In this document: in pieces, positions 42,447 to 51,001 of the stretch
Position numbering within the stretch: position 1 is the stretch's first letter
How the letters are laid out: the number at the start of each line of letters is the position of its first letter
Source of the DNA: Acuticoccus sp965213555
GTDB lineage: Bacteria > Pseudomonadota > Alphaproteobacteria > Rhizobiales > Amorphaceae
Direction: 5' to 3'
Assembly (NCBI RefSeq): GCF_965213555.1
Contig: NZ_OZ243890.1
Location: 2,852,001-2,916,000, forward strand
DNA length: 64,000 nt
Made by a program: the position numbers and the translations under genes
The notes under the pieces: generated by a model
What the model was told of the DNA's origin: nothing
What the model saw: the letters and a program-made list of their open reading frames with translations, nothing else
The model's database searches: none

Positions 42447-43853
42447 GTGAACATCATTCGTGGGCTGGATGCGCCAACCGCGGTCCAGACGGTGCACCTC
42501 GCGCTGTTCGGCGACGAGGTCCCGCTCGCTGAGCTCGACTTCCTTACTGAGAACGCAAACCTCGGCCGCCTAGCGGCGGTCCGCTCGCTCGCGGACGCGT
42601 ACATCGCGGGCGACGACTTTCAGGAGTCCTACGCCGGCAGCGGTCCCGAGGCGTTCGTCCGCGCGTTGTTCTTCAACCTGTTCGACCGCAACGCGTCGAT
42701 CCGCGAGGCGGAGCGTTGGACGACGCGACTTGAGAACGGGTTAGACGATGCCAAGCTGCTCTTCAGGGTGCTGAACAACGCGAGCGAAGCGGACCTCGAG
42801 GCATGGCGCTCGAAGCTCTTCATCGCCGACTACTTCACCGAGCAGGAGGCCGTCGACGGCTATGTTCCGGACCAGCTGACGTTCCAGGAGCTCACGCCGA
42901 ACGCCGAGCTCTACGCCGAGCTTGAGGAGCTCGATGAGCGGTCGGATGATCTCTCGCTGGAGGTCATCGGGGCGTCGCTCGACGGACGGCCGCTCTACGC
43001 AGCGACGGTGGGGACAGGCGCGACCAAGGTCCTCTTCATCACCCAGCAGCACGGCGACGAGCCCATCGGCACCGAGTCCGCGCTCTACCTCCTGGACTTC
43101 CTTACCGGCGACAGCGAGCTCGCCCAGCAGATCCGTAGCGAGTTGACCGTCGTCGTCGTGCCACGGGTCAACCCGGACGGATTCGAGCGCTTGGAGCAGG
43201 AGATCGGCGGCGTTCGCGGCCTCGTCGATCCACGGCTCAACGACAACGCCCAGGACCTCAACCGCACCTACGACCCGGACGACCCGTTCAGCGTGAGCTT
43301 CGCTCCGGAGTCGGTGGCGGTGCGCCGCCTCGCGGAAGCCCTCGATCCGGACCTGCTGCTCGACTACCACGGGCAGGGCAACTACCGTACCGACGACGGC
43401 GACCTCGTCACCCTGTCGGTCCTGTGGCCGACGAACGAGGGTGTCGATCCGGCTGTCGTGGAGGACGCGAAGAAGGCCGTCGCCGCGATCGTCCAGTCCG
43501 TCGAGGGCAACGGCTTCAGCGAAATCACCCTCTACCCGGGCAGCGACAACCCGGCCATCGCTCGCAACGGCTTCAGCCTGCGCGACGTGCCGACGATCCT
43601 CGTCGAGCAGCGCTTCGGTTCCGAGACCTTCGCGCTCTCGCGGGGCCTCGACCTCGACTACAGCGCGCTCATCAGCGCCCTAGCGCTGGAGGGCTTCATC
43701 ACCATGAAGGGGCTCCTAGAGACGATCGCCGAGGGGGAGTTCGAGGCGCTGGACACCGCGGTCGCCGACGCGCTGCCTGAGCGTCCGCCGTTCCTGCCTT
43801 ATGGCGACCTCTACGGCGACGACGCCTACGTCACGGAGACCGCATTCGTCTGA
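42447..43853 (+). CDS. DUF4214 - M14 zinc carboxypeptidase fusion protein
   Basis: A 468-residue two-domain protein. The N-terminal part (about 30-115) resembles DUF4214, the phycobilisome-linker-like helical domain often found in secreted calcium-binding proteins (AYIAGDDFQESYAGSG, FVRALFFNLFDRNAS, EAERWTTRLENG). The rest is an M14 carboxypeptidase: His202-x-x-Glu205 (QQHGDEPIG), RVNPDGFER, DLNRTYDPDDP, His308 (LDYHGQGN) and the catalytic Glu387 (ILVEQRFG). All zinc and catalytic positions are kept. There is no Sec signal; proteins with DUF4214 are often exported by type I secretion, but no RTX repeats are present. GTG 42447 was chosen for its GGAG site. Possibly an extracellular peptidase or amidase acting on amino-linked glycans or peptides. 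Confidence 0.82.
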   Translation: MNIIRGLDAPTAVQTVHLALFGDEVPLAELDFLTENANLGRLAAVRSLADAYIAGDDFQESYAGSGPEAFVRALFFNLFDRNASIREAERWTTRLENGLDDAKLLFRVLNNASEADLEAWRSKLFIADYFTEQEAVDGYVPDQLTFQELTPNAELYAELEELDERSDDLSLEVIGASLDGRPLYAATVGTGATKVLFITQQHGDEPIGTESALYLLDFLTGDSELAQQIRSELTVVVVPRVNPDGFERLEQEIGGVRGLVDPRLNDNAQDLNRTYDPDDPFSVSFAPESVAVRRLAEALDPDLLLDYHGQGNYRTDDGDLVTLSVLWPTNEGVDPAVVEDAKKAVAAIVQSVEGNGFSEITLYPGSDNPAIARNGFSLRDVPTILVEQRFGSETFALSRGLDLDYSALISALALEGFITMKGLLETIAEGEFEALDTAVADALPERPPFLPYGDLYGDDAYVTETAFV

Positions 43854-43901
43854 CGAGGGCGACCGACAGGGCCATCCTGGCATAGGCTGAGCCGGAACGA
43901 A

Positions 43902-43931
43902 GAAGGGCCGCACGTCACCGTGCGGCCCTTC
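43902..43931. terminator. Bidirectional terminator between M14 and DUF892 genes
   Basis: A perfect 13-base stem (43902-43914 with 43919-43931) around TCAC, placed between two converging genes with A- and T-rich flanks short of a full T-run. Confidence 0.75.
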
Positions 43932-43955
43932 GACTTCGGACATGGGTCGCGGAGC

Positions 43956-44459
43956 TTACGCCGCCTGACGATTCACCGAGGACTTCGCGAGCGCGGTCAG
44001 CGACTCATCCATCTTCTCCTCCTCGGCGAGGTTCTGGCGCAGCAGCGAAGCGCAGTCCGGGCGGCCGAGTTCCTCCGCCCACGTGGCGAGCGTGCCGTAG
44101 CGCGTGATCTCGTAGTGCTCCACAGCCTGAGCGGAGGCGAGCATCGCCGCGTCGCGGACCTCGGGATCGGCCACGTCGCCCATGAGGTGCTCGGCCTCCT
44201 TAAGGATGCCGTCGATGGCCTCGCAGGTGACGCCCTTCACGGCCTGACCGTGCTGCTCGAACACCTGCTCGAGCCTGCGAATCTGACCTTCAGTCTCGGT
44301 GGCATGCCGCTCAAGCGCCTGCTTCAGCGACGGGTTCGTCGCCTTGTCGATCATCTTGGGCATAGCCTTCGTGATCTGCTGCTCAGCATAATAGATGTCG
44401 CGAAGGGTGTGGACGAATAGATCGTCCTTCGTCTTGATGTCCTTGGAGAACAGACCCAT
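43956..44459 (-). CDS. Ferritin-like DUF892 stress protein (YciE/YciF family)
   Basis: A 167-residue helical protein of the DUF892 family, whose members have a ferritin-like four-helix fold with a dimetal site and are made in stationary phase or osmotic stress. It shows LRDIYYAEQQITKAMPKMI (Glu and helix one), HATETEGQIRRLEQVFE (His/Glu of the metal site), EHYEITRYGTLATWAEELG and LAEEEKMDESLTALA. ATG 44459 follows AGAGAGGAG. An EcfG-type promoter about 90 bases upstream suggests control by the general stress response. Function as a ferroxidase or protective protein is inferred from the family. Confidence 0.9.
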   Translation of the reverse strand: MGLFSKDIKTKDDLFVHTLRDIYYAEQQITKAMPKMIDKATNPSLKQALERHATETEGQIRRLEQVFEQHGQAVKGVTCEAIDGILKEAEHLMGDVADPEVRDAAMLASAQAVEHYEITRYGTLATWAEELGRPDCASLLRQNLAEEEKMDESLTALAKSSVNRQAA

Positions 44460-44550
44460 CGTGGACTCCTCTCTTCCTCAATTGGGGAATTCGCGGGTCG
44501 TCAGGCTCGGAACGCATCTACAATCGAGCCGACGCCCGCGTTGTTGGAAG

Positions 44551-44576
44551 AACGCAACCTGAAGGGACGCCGTTCC
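44551..44576 (-). promoter_or_regulatory. EcfG (general stress sigma factor) type promoter for the DUF892 gene
   Basis: On the minus strand GGAAC (44576-44572), 17 bases, CGTT (44554-44551). This equals the alphaproteobacterial EcfG consensus GGAAC-N16/17-CGTT, about 90 bases ahead of a gene of a stress-associated family. Confidence 0.65.
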
Positions 44577-44690
44577 ACGCCTGTTGGTGCGAACCGCTGC
44601 GGCGGGTGGTCGGTATTAGCGCGAGGGGAGGGCCAGGTACGGGCCCGCCGTCGTCGAACGGCCTGCGCACCGTTTGCCGACGGCCGAGCG

Positions 44691-45176
44691 TCAGTCGAGC
44701 CGCTGGCGGACCACGTCGATGGAGGCATCGATGAGGCGCTTCGCGGTGCCGCCGCGAACGCGCTTCTCGAGGATGTCGGTGGCGGCACCCACCGCGAGGT
44801 CGGCGGCACGGGTGCGGACCTCGGCGATCGCCTGGGCCTCGGCCCGCGCGATCTTGTCCTCCGCGGCCCGCGTGCGCCGCTCGACCATGTCGCGCAGCTT
44901 CTCGTTGGCCTCTTCGGTCAACCGGCGTGCCTCGCGTCGCGCCTCGTCGATGATGGACTCCGCCTCGGCCTCAGCATCGCGCCGCCGGCGCTGGTATTCG
45001 GCGAGCAGCGACTGGGCCTCCTCGCGGTTGCGTCGGGCCTCATCGAGCTCCGTGCGGATCCGCTGGGTCCTCGCGTCGAGCGCCGTGACGATCCGTCGAG
45101 GGGCGCCGACTGCTGCGATCACCACGAAGAACAGGATCAGGCCGACAAGCGCCCAGAAGGTGTCCGACTCAAGCAT
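44691..45176 (-). CDS. atpF: ATP synthase F0 subunit b
   Basis: One of two stator subunits linking F0 to F1. The 161-residue protein has a single N-terminal membrane helix (FWALVGLILFFVVIAAV, about 7-23) and a long charged coiled coil to the end. I chose ATG 45176, which matches MLESDTFWALVGL in the family and overlaps the b' stop by eight bases; a longer frame from 45212 has no ribosome site. Last gene of atpI-atpB-atpE-atpF'-atpF. Confidence 0.92.
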   Translation of the reverse strand: MLESDTFWALVGLILFFVVIAAVGAPRRIVTALDARTQRIRTELDEARRNREEAQSLLAEYQRRRRDAEAEAESIIDEARREARRLTEEANEKLRDMVERRTRAAEDKIARAEAQAIAEVRTRAADLAVGAATDILEKRVRGGTAKRLIDASIDVVRQRLD

Positions 45177-45822
45177 GGGCGAGGTCCCGTTGCTCCACCG
45201 CTTGGCGCGCATCGTCCTGCCCGACCGAGATGCCCGACAGTCGCTGGACGATCGCCTGCGCGGCCTCCGTGGCGATGGCGGTCACGTCGGCGAGCGCCCT
45301 GTCGCGTCGATCCTCGATCTCCCGCTCAGCCTCGGCGGTGCGCGTGGCGAGCGCGTCCTCCGTCTCGGCTTGCTGACGCGCCTGCTCGGCCTTGATCTCG
45401 TCGCGGCGCTCCTGGGCGATGGCGTACGCGCGCTGTCGCGCGGTGGCGAGCTCGCTCTCGTAGGCCGCGATCACCTCGTCGGTCTCGCGCGAGAGGCGGG
45501 AAGCCTCGCCGAGGTCGCTCGCGATGCGGTCGCGGCGGTCCTCGAGGATGCCGCCGACCTTCGGCATGATGACGCGATTGACGAAGAAGTAGAGCGCGCC
45601 GAACGAGATCGCGAGCCAGAACAGATGCGACGGGAAGGCGTCGAAGTCAAACGGCGGGAAGACGTCTTCGCTCGCGCCGTGCGAGGGCGCGTCGACGTCA
45701 GCGGTCTCCTGGTCACCGGGGACCACGACCTCCTCGCCGGTCGTGCCCATGTTGAGCACGTCGTCGGCGCCCACGTCCTCCGCCGGGCCGACCTCGACCT
45801 GTGCCAGCCGGGTGCTCGCCAT
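45169..45822 (-). CDS. atpF': ATP synthase F0 subunit b'
   Basis: The divergent second b-type stator subunit found in photosynthetic and other alphaproteobacteria. The 217-residue protein has a long acidic N-terminal extension (about 1-60), a membrane helix beginning FWLAISFGALYFFVNRV and a charged coiled coil (KVGGILEDRRDRIASDLGEA). Presence of both b and b' genes is typical of alphaproteobacteria and cyanobacteria. ATG 45822, nine bases after atpE. Confidence 0.92.
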   Translation of the reverse strand: MASTRLAQVEVGPAEDVGADDVLNMGTTGEEVVVPGDQETADVDAPSHGASEDVFPPFDFDAFPSHLFWLAISFGALYFFVNRVIMPKVGGILEDRRDRIASDLGEASRLSRETDEVIAAYESELATARQRAYAIAQERRDEIKAEQARQQAETEDALATRTAEAEREIEDRRDRALADVTAIATEAAQAIVQRLSGISVGQDDARQAVEQRDLAHA

Positions 45823-45830
45823 GGCGTCGG

Positions 45831-46061
45831 TCAGCCCACCGCGAAGAGGAGGAGGAGCGCGACGAGAAGCGAGAAGATGCCGAGCGCCTCGGTGACCGCG
45901 AAGCCGAAGATCAGGCGGCCGAACTGGCCGTCGGCTGCCGACGGGTTGCGCAGCGCACCGGCAAGGTACTGACCGAAGATCTGACCGAGGCCGATCGCGG
46001 CCCCACCGAGGCCGAGGCAGGCGAGACCAGCGCCGATGTAGGCGGCAGCTTGGGGTTCCAT
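45831..46061 (-). CDS. atpE: ATP synthase F0 subunit c
   Basis: The rotor-ring subunit, 76 residues, two hydrophobic hairpin helices with a glycine-rich first helix (GAGLACLGLGGAAIGLGQIFG), the polar loop RNPSA and the proton-carrying Glu58 in FAVTEALGIF. ATG 46061. High conservation; it lies between atpB and atpF' as expected. Confidence 0.97.
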   Translation of the reverse strand: MEPQAAAYIGAGLACLGLGGAAIGLGQIFGQYLAGALRNPSAADGQFGRLIFGFAVTEALGIFSLLVALLLLFAVG

Positions 46062-46137
46062 GGACGTGCTCCTTGAAGATTGGTGCCCCCGAGGGGCAGT
46101 GGACGATGGAGGCGTCGCGACGATCGGCAGCAGGGAC

Positions 46138-46905
46138 TCAGTGCCCCGGATGGATCGCGTCGTTGAGGTAGAGGCACGTGAGCACCGCGAACACGTACGC
46201 CTGCAGCGCCGCCACCAAGAACTCCAGCGCCGTGATCGCGAGGGTCATGGCGAGCGGCACGATCGCACCGATGACGCCGATCGTGCCGAGCGCGCTCAGC
46301 GAGACCACGAACGCCGCGAACACCTTGAGGGTGATGTGTCCGGCCAGCATGTTGGCGAACAGCCGTACCCCAAGGCTCACCGGCCGCGACAGGAACGAGA
46401 TCACCTCGATGGCGCTCACCAGCGGCAGGATCGCCACGGGCACACCTTCGGGCACGAACAGGCGGAAGAAGCGCAGCCCGTGCATCCGGAGCCCGGCGAT
46501 CACCACGGTGAGGATGACCACCATGGCAAGCGCGAAGGTCACCACCAGCTGGCTCGTCACCGTGTAGAAGTACGGGAACATGCCGATGAGGTTCGCCACC
46601 AGGATGAACGTGAACAGCGAGAACACCAGCGGGAAGAACCGCATGCCCTGCGCCCCGGTCGACGATCTCAGCATGTTGCCGGAGAACTCGTAGGCCATCT
46701 CGGCAACGTTTTGCCAGCGCCCCGGCACGAGCGCACGGCGGCCGGTCGGGATCAGCATGAACGCCACGACGACCGCCGTCGTCGCGACCATGAACAGCGA
46801 GACGTTGGTGAACGACAGGTCCACGCCGCCGAAGCGGACGTCGAACAGCGGGTTCACCTCGAACTGGTGGATCGGGTCGAGCCCGCCGCCCTCGGTCGTC
46901 GCCAC
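46138..46905 (-). CDS. atpB: ATP synthase F0 subunit a
   Basis: The stator channel subunit, 255 residues, with five to six membrane helices. The essential Arg lies in PVSLGVRLFANMLAGH (about 175-190), and the C-terminal ALEFLVAALQAYVFAVLTCLYLNDA is the family end. The N-terminus DPIHQFEVNPLF matches alphaproteobacterial subunit a. ATG 46905. Confidence 0.96.
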   Translation of the reverse strand: MATTEGGGLDPIHQFEVNPLFDVRFGGVDLSFTNVSLFMVATTAVVVAFMLIPTGRRALVPGRWQNVAEMAYEFSGNMLRSSTGAQGMRFFPLVFSLFTFILVANLIGMFPYFYTVTSQLVVTFALAMVVILTVVIAGLRMHGLRFFRLFVPEGVPVAILPLVSAIEVISFLSRPVSLGVRLFANMLAGHITLKVFAAFVVSLSALGTIGVIGAIVPLAMTLAITALEFLVAALQAYVFAVLTCLYLNDAIHPGH

Positions 46906-46959
46906 GGTTGCTGGGATCCCTCTGCCTCCGCCCGTCGGCGGGGTGGTTCGATGGCCGCC

Positions 46960-47286
46960 CTAGCGAGCCGGGGGTCTCTTGCCCGGCTGGGGCGACTGAA
47001 TCAAGCCCGCGGACCGCAAAACGTTCAGCACGCCGGCGACGAAGCCGAGCATGAGGAAAGCGATGGCGAGCCATGGCGTCGTGCCGAGCCACCAGTCGAG
47101 CGCGAAGCCGATGACGACGCCCACAGCGATGGCGCTGATGAACTCCGTAGACAAGCGGAAGGCCGCTGCGTAGCCCGCCAGCGCGCTCGTGTTGGCGCGT
47201 TCCGCCTCGGCCCGCTCCGCCGCCTCGCGCTCGCTCAGCGTTCGCTGCAGCCGGTCCCGCCGCGCCTCGAACTCGTCGTTCGCCAT
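46960..47286 (-). CDS. atpI: ATP synthase protein I (AtpI/AtpQ-type)
   Basis: A 108-residue membrane protein that starts the F0 operon and is thought to help c-ring assembly. It has an N-terminal charged helix (EFEARRDRLQRTLSEREAAER) and two membrane helices (ISAIAVGVVIGFALDWWLG; AIAFLMLGFVAGVLNVLRS). ATG 47286 has AAGGAGGG. F1 genes are not in this window, which is normal for alphaproteobacteria. Confidence 0.92.
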   Translation of the reverse strand: MANDEFEARRDRLQRTLSEREAAERAEAERANTSALAGYAAAFRLSTEFISAIAVGVVIGFALDWWLGTTPWLAIAFLMLGFVAGVLNVLRSAGLIQSPQPGKRPPAR

Positions 47287-47736
47287 CCCAGCCCTCCTTA
47301 ACGGGACAAGTCATAGCGGCCCTGGGGCAGCTCGGCGAGGGCTCAGCGGTAGGGCCTGCGACCAGAGCCGCCGCAGCGGCAGCCCACCTGCCCCCGCACC
47401 TCGATCGTCGCTCCGCGAGGCAACGACCCGCATCTCGTCGTTCGTCGGCAGCTGGATCCCGCGCTCGACGGTGCACGGTGACGGTCGTGACCGAGACGCT
47501 CGTCCTCACCAAGCACCGTTGCGTCAATGGCACGGAGGTCGTCCGCGAGGGGCTTCGATCCTCTTCGGACTCGACGATGAGGACGATCCGAAGGTTGTGC
47601 AACTACCCGTCGAGCTGACGCTGGTTTCTACAGCCGCCATCAAACAACCGTGTCTTCGAAGGTCCTTGTCCATTCATCGGGCTTCCTATCTATCTCTTTT
47701 GCCGGCTAATCCGGCATCAGTAGGAAGGAAACAAAG
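47287..47736. other. 450-base non-coding region between atpI and the Met-rich gene
   Basis: A divergent intergenic region with no convincing coding frame. It must contain the atp operon promoter on the minus strand and a promoter for the Met-rich gene; only weak candidates are visible (TTGTCC at 47666-47671 with TATC repeats after it). An inverted repeat CTTCGGA/TCCGAAG spans 47563-47593, and a small GCCGG/CCGGC hairpin lies at 47701-47715, close to the next start. Confidence 0.45.
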
Positions 47737-48021
47737 ATGAACCGTTTGCTTGCAACAGTTGCGCTCCTCGTGGCGTTCGTGGTGCCGACCTTCGCGCAGA
47801 CCGCGATGGACGTAAGCACCATGACGTGCGCGGACTTCGCCGGCATGGACTCCGAGGGTCAGATGGAAGCCATGGAGGCGATGAACGTAGAGATGGCTGC
47901 GACAGCGACGACCGGCACGGAAATGTCGGAAGAAGAGACGATGGCGGCCATGATGGAAGAGTGCCAGGGCAACGACGAGATGATGGCGATGGATGCCATG
48001 ACCTCGGCGATGCAGCAGTAA
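47737..48021 (+). CDS. Methionine-rich exported HdeA-like small protein
   Basis: A 94-residue protein with a Sec signal peptide (cleavage after TFAQ, near residue 21) and a mature part with 16 or so Met residues, many acidic residues and two cysteines. STMTCADFAGMDSEGQ followed at a distance by EECQGNDEMM resembles the HdeA pattern, in which one disulfide joins the two halves of an acid-stress chaperone. ATG 47737 has AGGAAGGA. It stands alone with its own terminator. A periplasmic chaperone or a metal (copper) binding role is possible; the methionine content is unusual for HdeA proteins. Confidence 0.7.
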   Translation: MNRLLATVALLVAFVVPTFAQTAMDVSTMTCADFAGMDSEGQMEAMEAMNVEMAATATTGTEMSEEETMAAMMEECQGNDEMMAMDAMTSAMQQ

Positions 48022-48041
48022 GGGTAACAGCGCGACCGTTG

Positions 48042-48065
48042 CGAAGAGGGCCTCGGCCCTCTTCG
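48042..48065 (+). terminator. Terminator of the Met-rich gene
   Basis: GAAGAGGG/CCCTCTTC stem with a short CCTCGG loop (48042-48065), about 20 bases after the stop; no long T-run. Confidence 0.6.
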
Positions 48066-48257
48066 TCCCGTCCAGCGAACTTGCCGTTCGGCGCCGACGG
48101 CGAGGCGTCGGACAACAAGCGCAGGAACCGGATCACCGCTCATTTCGGCGCTCCGCGTGACCGCGGTCAACGACAACGAAAGAGGCTTCGGATCGCCGAC
48201 CCGCACGTGCGATGAGGGCGGCACGTTGACCGCCGCCAGCATCGTTGACGACGCCGA

Positions 48258-50153
48258 TCAGCCTGCGAGGGCGATGTCCGCCTCCGCGGCTTCGTAGGCC
48301 TCGGACGCCGCGAGCCAGGCCTCCTCGGCGCGCTCGCGGGCCTCGATCCACCGCGCGCGCTCCCTCGCGAGGCCGGCGGCGAGGTCCGGGTCGCCGATGT
48401 AGAGCGAGGGGTCGGCGAGCGCGGCATCGCGGCGGGCGATCTCCGCCTCGGCCCGCGCGACGTCCCGCTCGGCGGCCTGGATCGCCTTCCTCAGCGGCGC
48501 GAGCTGCGCGCGGGCCTCCGCGGCCTCACGCCGGCGGTCCGCCGCGCTCGGCTTCGCCGCGACGCGCTCGGCGTCCGCCTTGCCCTTCCTCGCCGCGCCA
48601 AGGACCAGCGCACGGTAGGCGTCCATGTCCTCCTCGAAGGGTCGCACCGTGCCGTCGGCGACGAGCCACAGCCGATCCGCGCACGTCTCTACGAGGTGGC
48701 GGTCGTGGCTGATCAGGATGACGGCGCCCTCGTAGGCGTTGATCGCGTCGACGAGGGCAGCGCGCGAGTCGATGTCGAGGTGGTTGGTCGGCTCGTCGAG
48801 GATGAGGAGGTTCGCGCCGCCCATGGTGGCGAGCCCAAGGAGGAGCTTGGCCCGCTCGCCGCCCGACAGGTCCTTCGCAGGGGTGTCCATGCGCTCGCCG
48901 GAGAGGCCCATCCGCGCGACCCTTGCGCGCACGTCCGCCTCGCCGTCGGTGCGCTGGCGTGCGGCGACGTGGGCGACGGCGGTCTCGCTGGGCGTCAGCT
49001 CGTCGAGCTGGTGCTGCGCGAAGTAGGCGACCGCCAGCCGGTCGGCCCGGGTCACCGTGCCGTCCATGGGCGCGAGGCGGCCGGCGAGCATCTTGGCGAG
49101 CGTCGACTTGCCGTTGCCGTTGGCGCCGAGGAGGGCGATCCGGTCGTCGTCGTCGACCCTTAAGTTGATGCGCCGCAGCACCGGCGCGCCGTCGTAGCCA
49201 AGGACGACGCGCTCGGCGGCGACGATCGGCGGCGACAGGGCGCGGCGCGGGGAGGGGATGACGATGGGCGGCATCGCCTCGTCGAGCACCGGCTCGGGCG
49301 CCCCCATCCTCTCAAGGCGCTTGACGCGGCTCTGCGCCTGTCGCGCCTTCGAGGCCTTGGCCCGGAAGCGGTCGACGAACGCCTGCAGCCGCGCGCGCTC
49401 CTCCGCCTGTCGTGCGGCGCGCCGGGCCACCGCCTCGGCCCGCTCGCGGCGCTGGCGCTCGAACTCGGCGAAGTTGCCGCGGTAGGCGACGAGGCGGCCC
49501 TGGTCGACGTGGAGGATCTGCCGGGCCACGGCATCGAGGAGGTCGCGGTCGTGGCTGATGACGACGACGGTGTGCGGGTAGCGCGCGAGGTAGGTCTCCA
49601 GCCACACCGTGCCCTCGAGGTCGAGGTAGTTGGTGGGCTCGTCGAGGAGCAGCAGGTCCGGCTCAAGGAACAGCACCGCGGCGAGGGCGACACGCATGCG
49701 CCAGCCGCCGGAGAACGACGCGCAGGGACGCTGCTGCGCCGCATCGTCGAAGCCGAGGCCGGCGAGGATCGAGGCGGCGCGGGCCTCGGCCGAGTAGGCG
49801 TCGATGTCGCCGAGCCGCGCGTGGATCGCGCCGATGCGGTCCGCGTCCGTCGCGCGCTCGGCCTCCGCAAGGAGCGCGGCACGCTCCGTGTCGGCGGCGA
49901 GCACCGTGTCGATGAGGCTCGCCTCCGTCCCCGGCGCCTCCTGGGTGACGCGGCCGATGCGCTGCCCCTCGGCGAGGGCGATGTCGCCGGCCTCGGGCGA
50001 GAGTTCGCCGGTGATGAGGTTGAACAGCGTGGTCTTGCCGCAACCGTTGCGCCCGACGAGGCCGACCTTTGCTCCGGCGGGGACGGTGGCGTCCGCCCCC
50101 TCGAAGAGCGTGCGCCCTTCGATGCGGTAGGTGAGGTTGCGGATCGTCAGCAT
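48258..50153 (-). CDS. ABC-F family ATPase (Uup/YheS-like)
   Basis: A 631-residue soluble protein with two ABC domains and no membrane part, as in ribosome-associated ABC-F factors. First domain: Walker A GRNGCGKTT (about 34-42), signature ASFSGGWRMR, Walker B LLLLDEPTNYLD. Then the P-site-tRNA-interacting linker (about 235-300, rich in Arg/Glu/Ala). Second domain: GANGNGKST, DLSGGERAKLLL, LLILDEPTNHLD. A C-terminal coiled coil (about 540-631) resembles Uup. It probably helps ribosomes or genome stability. ATG 50153; divergent from the MBL gene. Confidence 0.93.
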   Translation of the reverse strand: MLTIRNLTYRIEGRTLFEGADATVPAGAKVGLVGRNGCGKTTLFNLITGELSPEAGDIALAEGQRIGRVTQEAPGTEASLIDTVLAADTERAALLAEAERATDADRIGAIHARLGDIDAYSAEARAASILAGLGFDDAAQQRPCASFSGGWRMRVALAAVLFLEPDLLLLDEPTNYLDLEGTVWLETYLARYPHTVVVISHDRDLLDAVARQILHVDQGRLVAYRGNFAEFERQRRERAEAVARRAARQAEERARLQAFVDRFRAKASKARQAQSRVKRLERMGAPEPVLDEAMPPIVIPSPRRALSPPIVAAERVVLGYDGAPVLRRINLRVDDDDRIALLGANGNGKSTLAKMLAGRLAPMDGTVTRADRLAVAYFAQHQLDELTPSETAVAHVAARQRTDGEADVRARVARMGLSGERMDTPAKDLSGGERAKLLLGLATMGGANLLILDEPTNHLDIDSRAALVDAINAYEGAVILISHDRHLVETCADRLWLVADGTVRPFEEDMDAYRALVLGAARKGKADAERVAAKPSAADRRREAAEARAQLAPLRKAIQAAERDVARAEAEIARRDAALADPSLYIGDPDLAAGLARERARWIEARERAEEAWLAASEAYEAAEADIALAG

Positions 50154-50253
50154 CGCCGGGCTTATGGCGCTGCGAACCCGGCCTCCGCAAGGGTGACGCG
50201 TGCGGGGAACGGAGAGTTGCCCGGGCCGGTTCGATGCTGAAAGGAGACCCGAG

Positions 50254-50997
50254 ATGGCGCAGTTCTACTCCCCGACCACGCAGACCCTGTTCGACGACAT
50301 CCTGTGGCTGCCCCAGGCCGGCGCGAAGGCCGGGCCCACCGGACGGCCGCCGAACTCCTACGCCATCCTCCTGCAGGGCTCCTCGATCCTCATCGATGCC
50401 GTCTACTCGTGGACGCTCGATGGCATCCGCAAGATCGCCGACGCGGGGATGCCGCCGTCCGCGTTCGTCCTCACCCACGTGGACGTCGCCGAGCAGGGCG
50501 ACGCGTTCGAGGAGATCCGCTCCCAGTACGGCTGCCCGATTTTGCTGCACCCCGCCGACCACGGCCCTCGGGCGGCGAAGGCCGGCGTCGCGTTCATGGA
50601 CCCGCGGGAGGACCGCGCCATCGTCGACGCCCGCTTCGACGTCATCGAGATGCCGTTCCACACGCCGGGCTCGATCATGCTGCACACCAACCGCAACCGT
50701 GGTGTGGTGTTCGCCGGCGACTCGGCCGTCGCGCCGGGCCCGAAGCAGGACCCAGAGCCGCCGCGGCTCGCGCGCCCGAAGGTGGACGAGGCGCTGGAGG
50801 AGGACTTCAAGGAGCAGTGGATGGTGCTGAAGTCCCAACGCCTGATGTCCTCGATCCTGCCGTTGCACGGCACGCCCTACGTCGACCGGCCGGACCTGCG
50901 CGACATCGCCATGTCGCTGCGCGAGGGGCCGCCCATGGACCCCAGCGAGGAGGCGAGCGGCGACTACGGCAGCCAGGCGTCCGGCGTCGCCGCCTGA
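50254..50997 (+). CDS. Metallo-beta-lactamase-fold protein with altered metal motif
   Basis: A 247-residue MBL-fold protein. The strand-loop FVLTHVDVAEQGD takes the place of the usual HxHxDH motif but lacks the second His and the Asp-His pair. Later positions are kept: MPFHTPGSIMLH (His), GVVFAGDSAV (bridging Asp) and LPLHGTPYV (last His). It may therefore bind one metal or have changed chemistry. ATG 50254 follows AAGGAGA. Such proteins can be hydrolases of thioesters or phosphodiesters; no specific role is suggested by neighbours. It converges on the DinB-fold gene with four bases between. Confidence 0.75.
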   Translation: MAQFYSPTTQTLFDDILWLPQAGAKAGPTGRPPNSYAILLQGSSILIDAVYSWTLDGIRKIADAGMPPSAFVLTHVDVAEQGDAFEEIRSQYGCPILLHPADHGPRAAKAGVAFMDPREDRAIVDARFDVIEMPFHTPGSIMLHTNRNRGVVFAGDSAVAPGPKQDPEPPRLARPKVDEALEEDFKEQWMVLKSQRLMSSILPLHGTPYVDRPDLRDIAMSLREGPPMDPSEEASGDYGSQASGVAA

Positions 50998-51001
50998 CGG
51001 C

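Noticed and set aside
47189..47740. Plus-strand frame of 183 codons between atpI and the Met-rich gene
   Set aside because: Unlike any known protein, overlaps atpI and the signal-peptide start of the next gene, and has no ribosome site.
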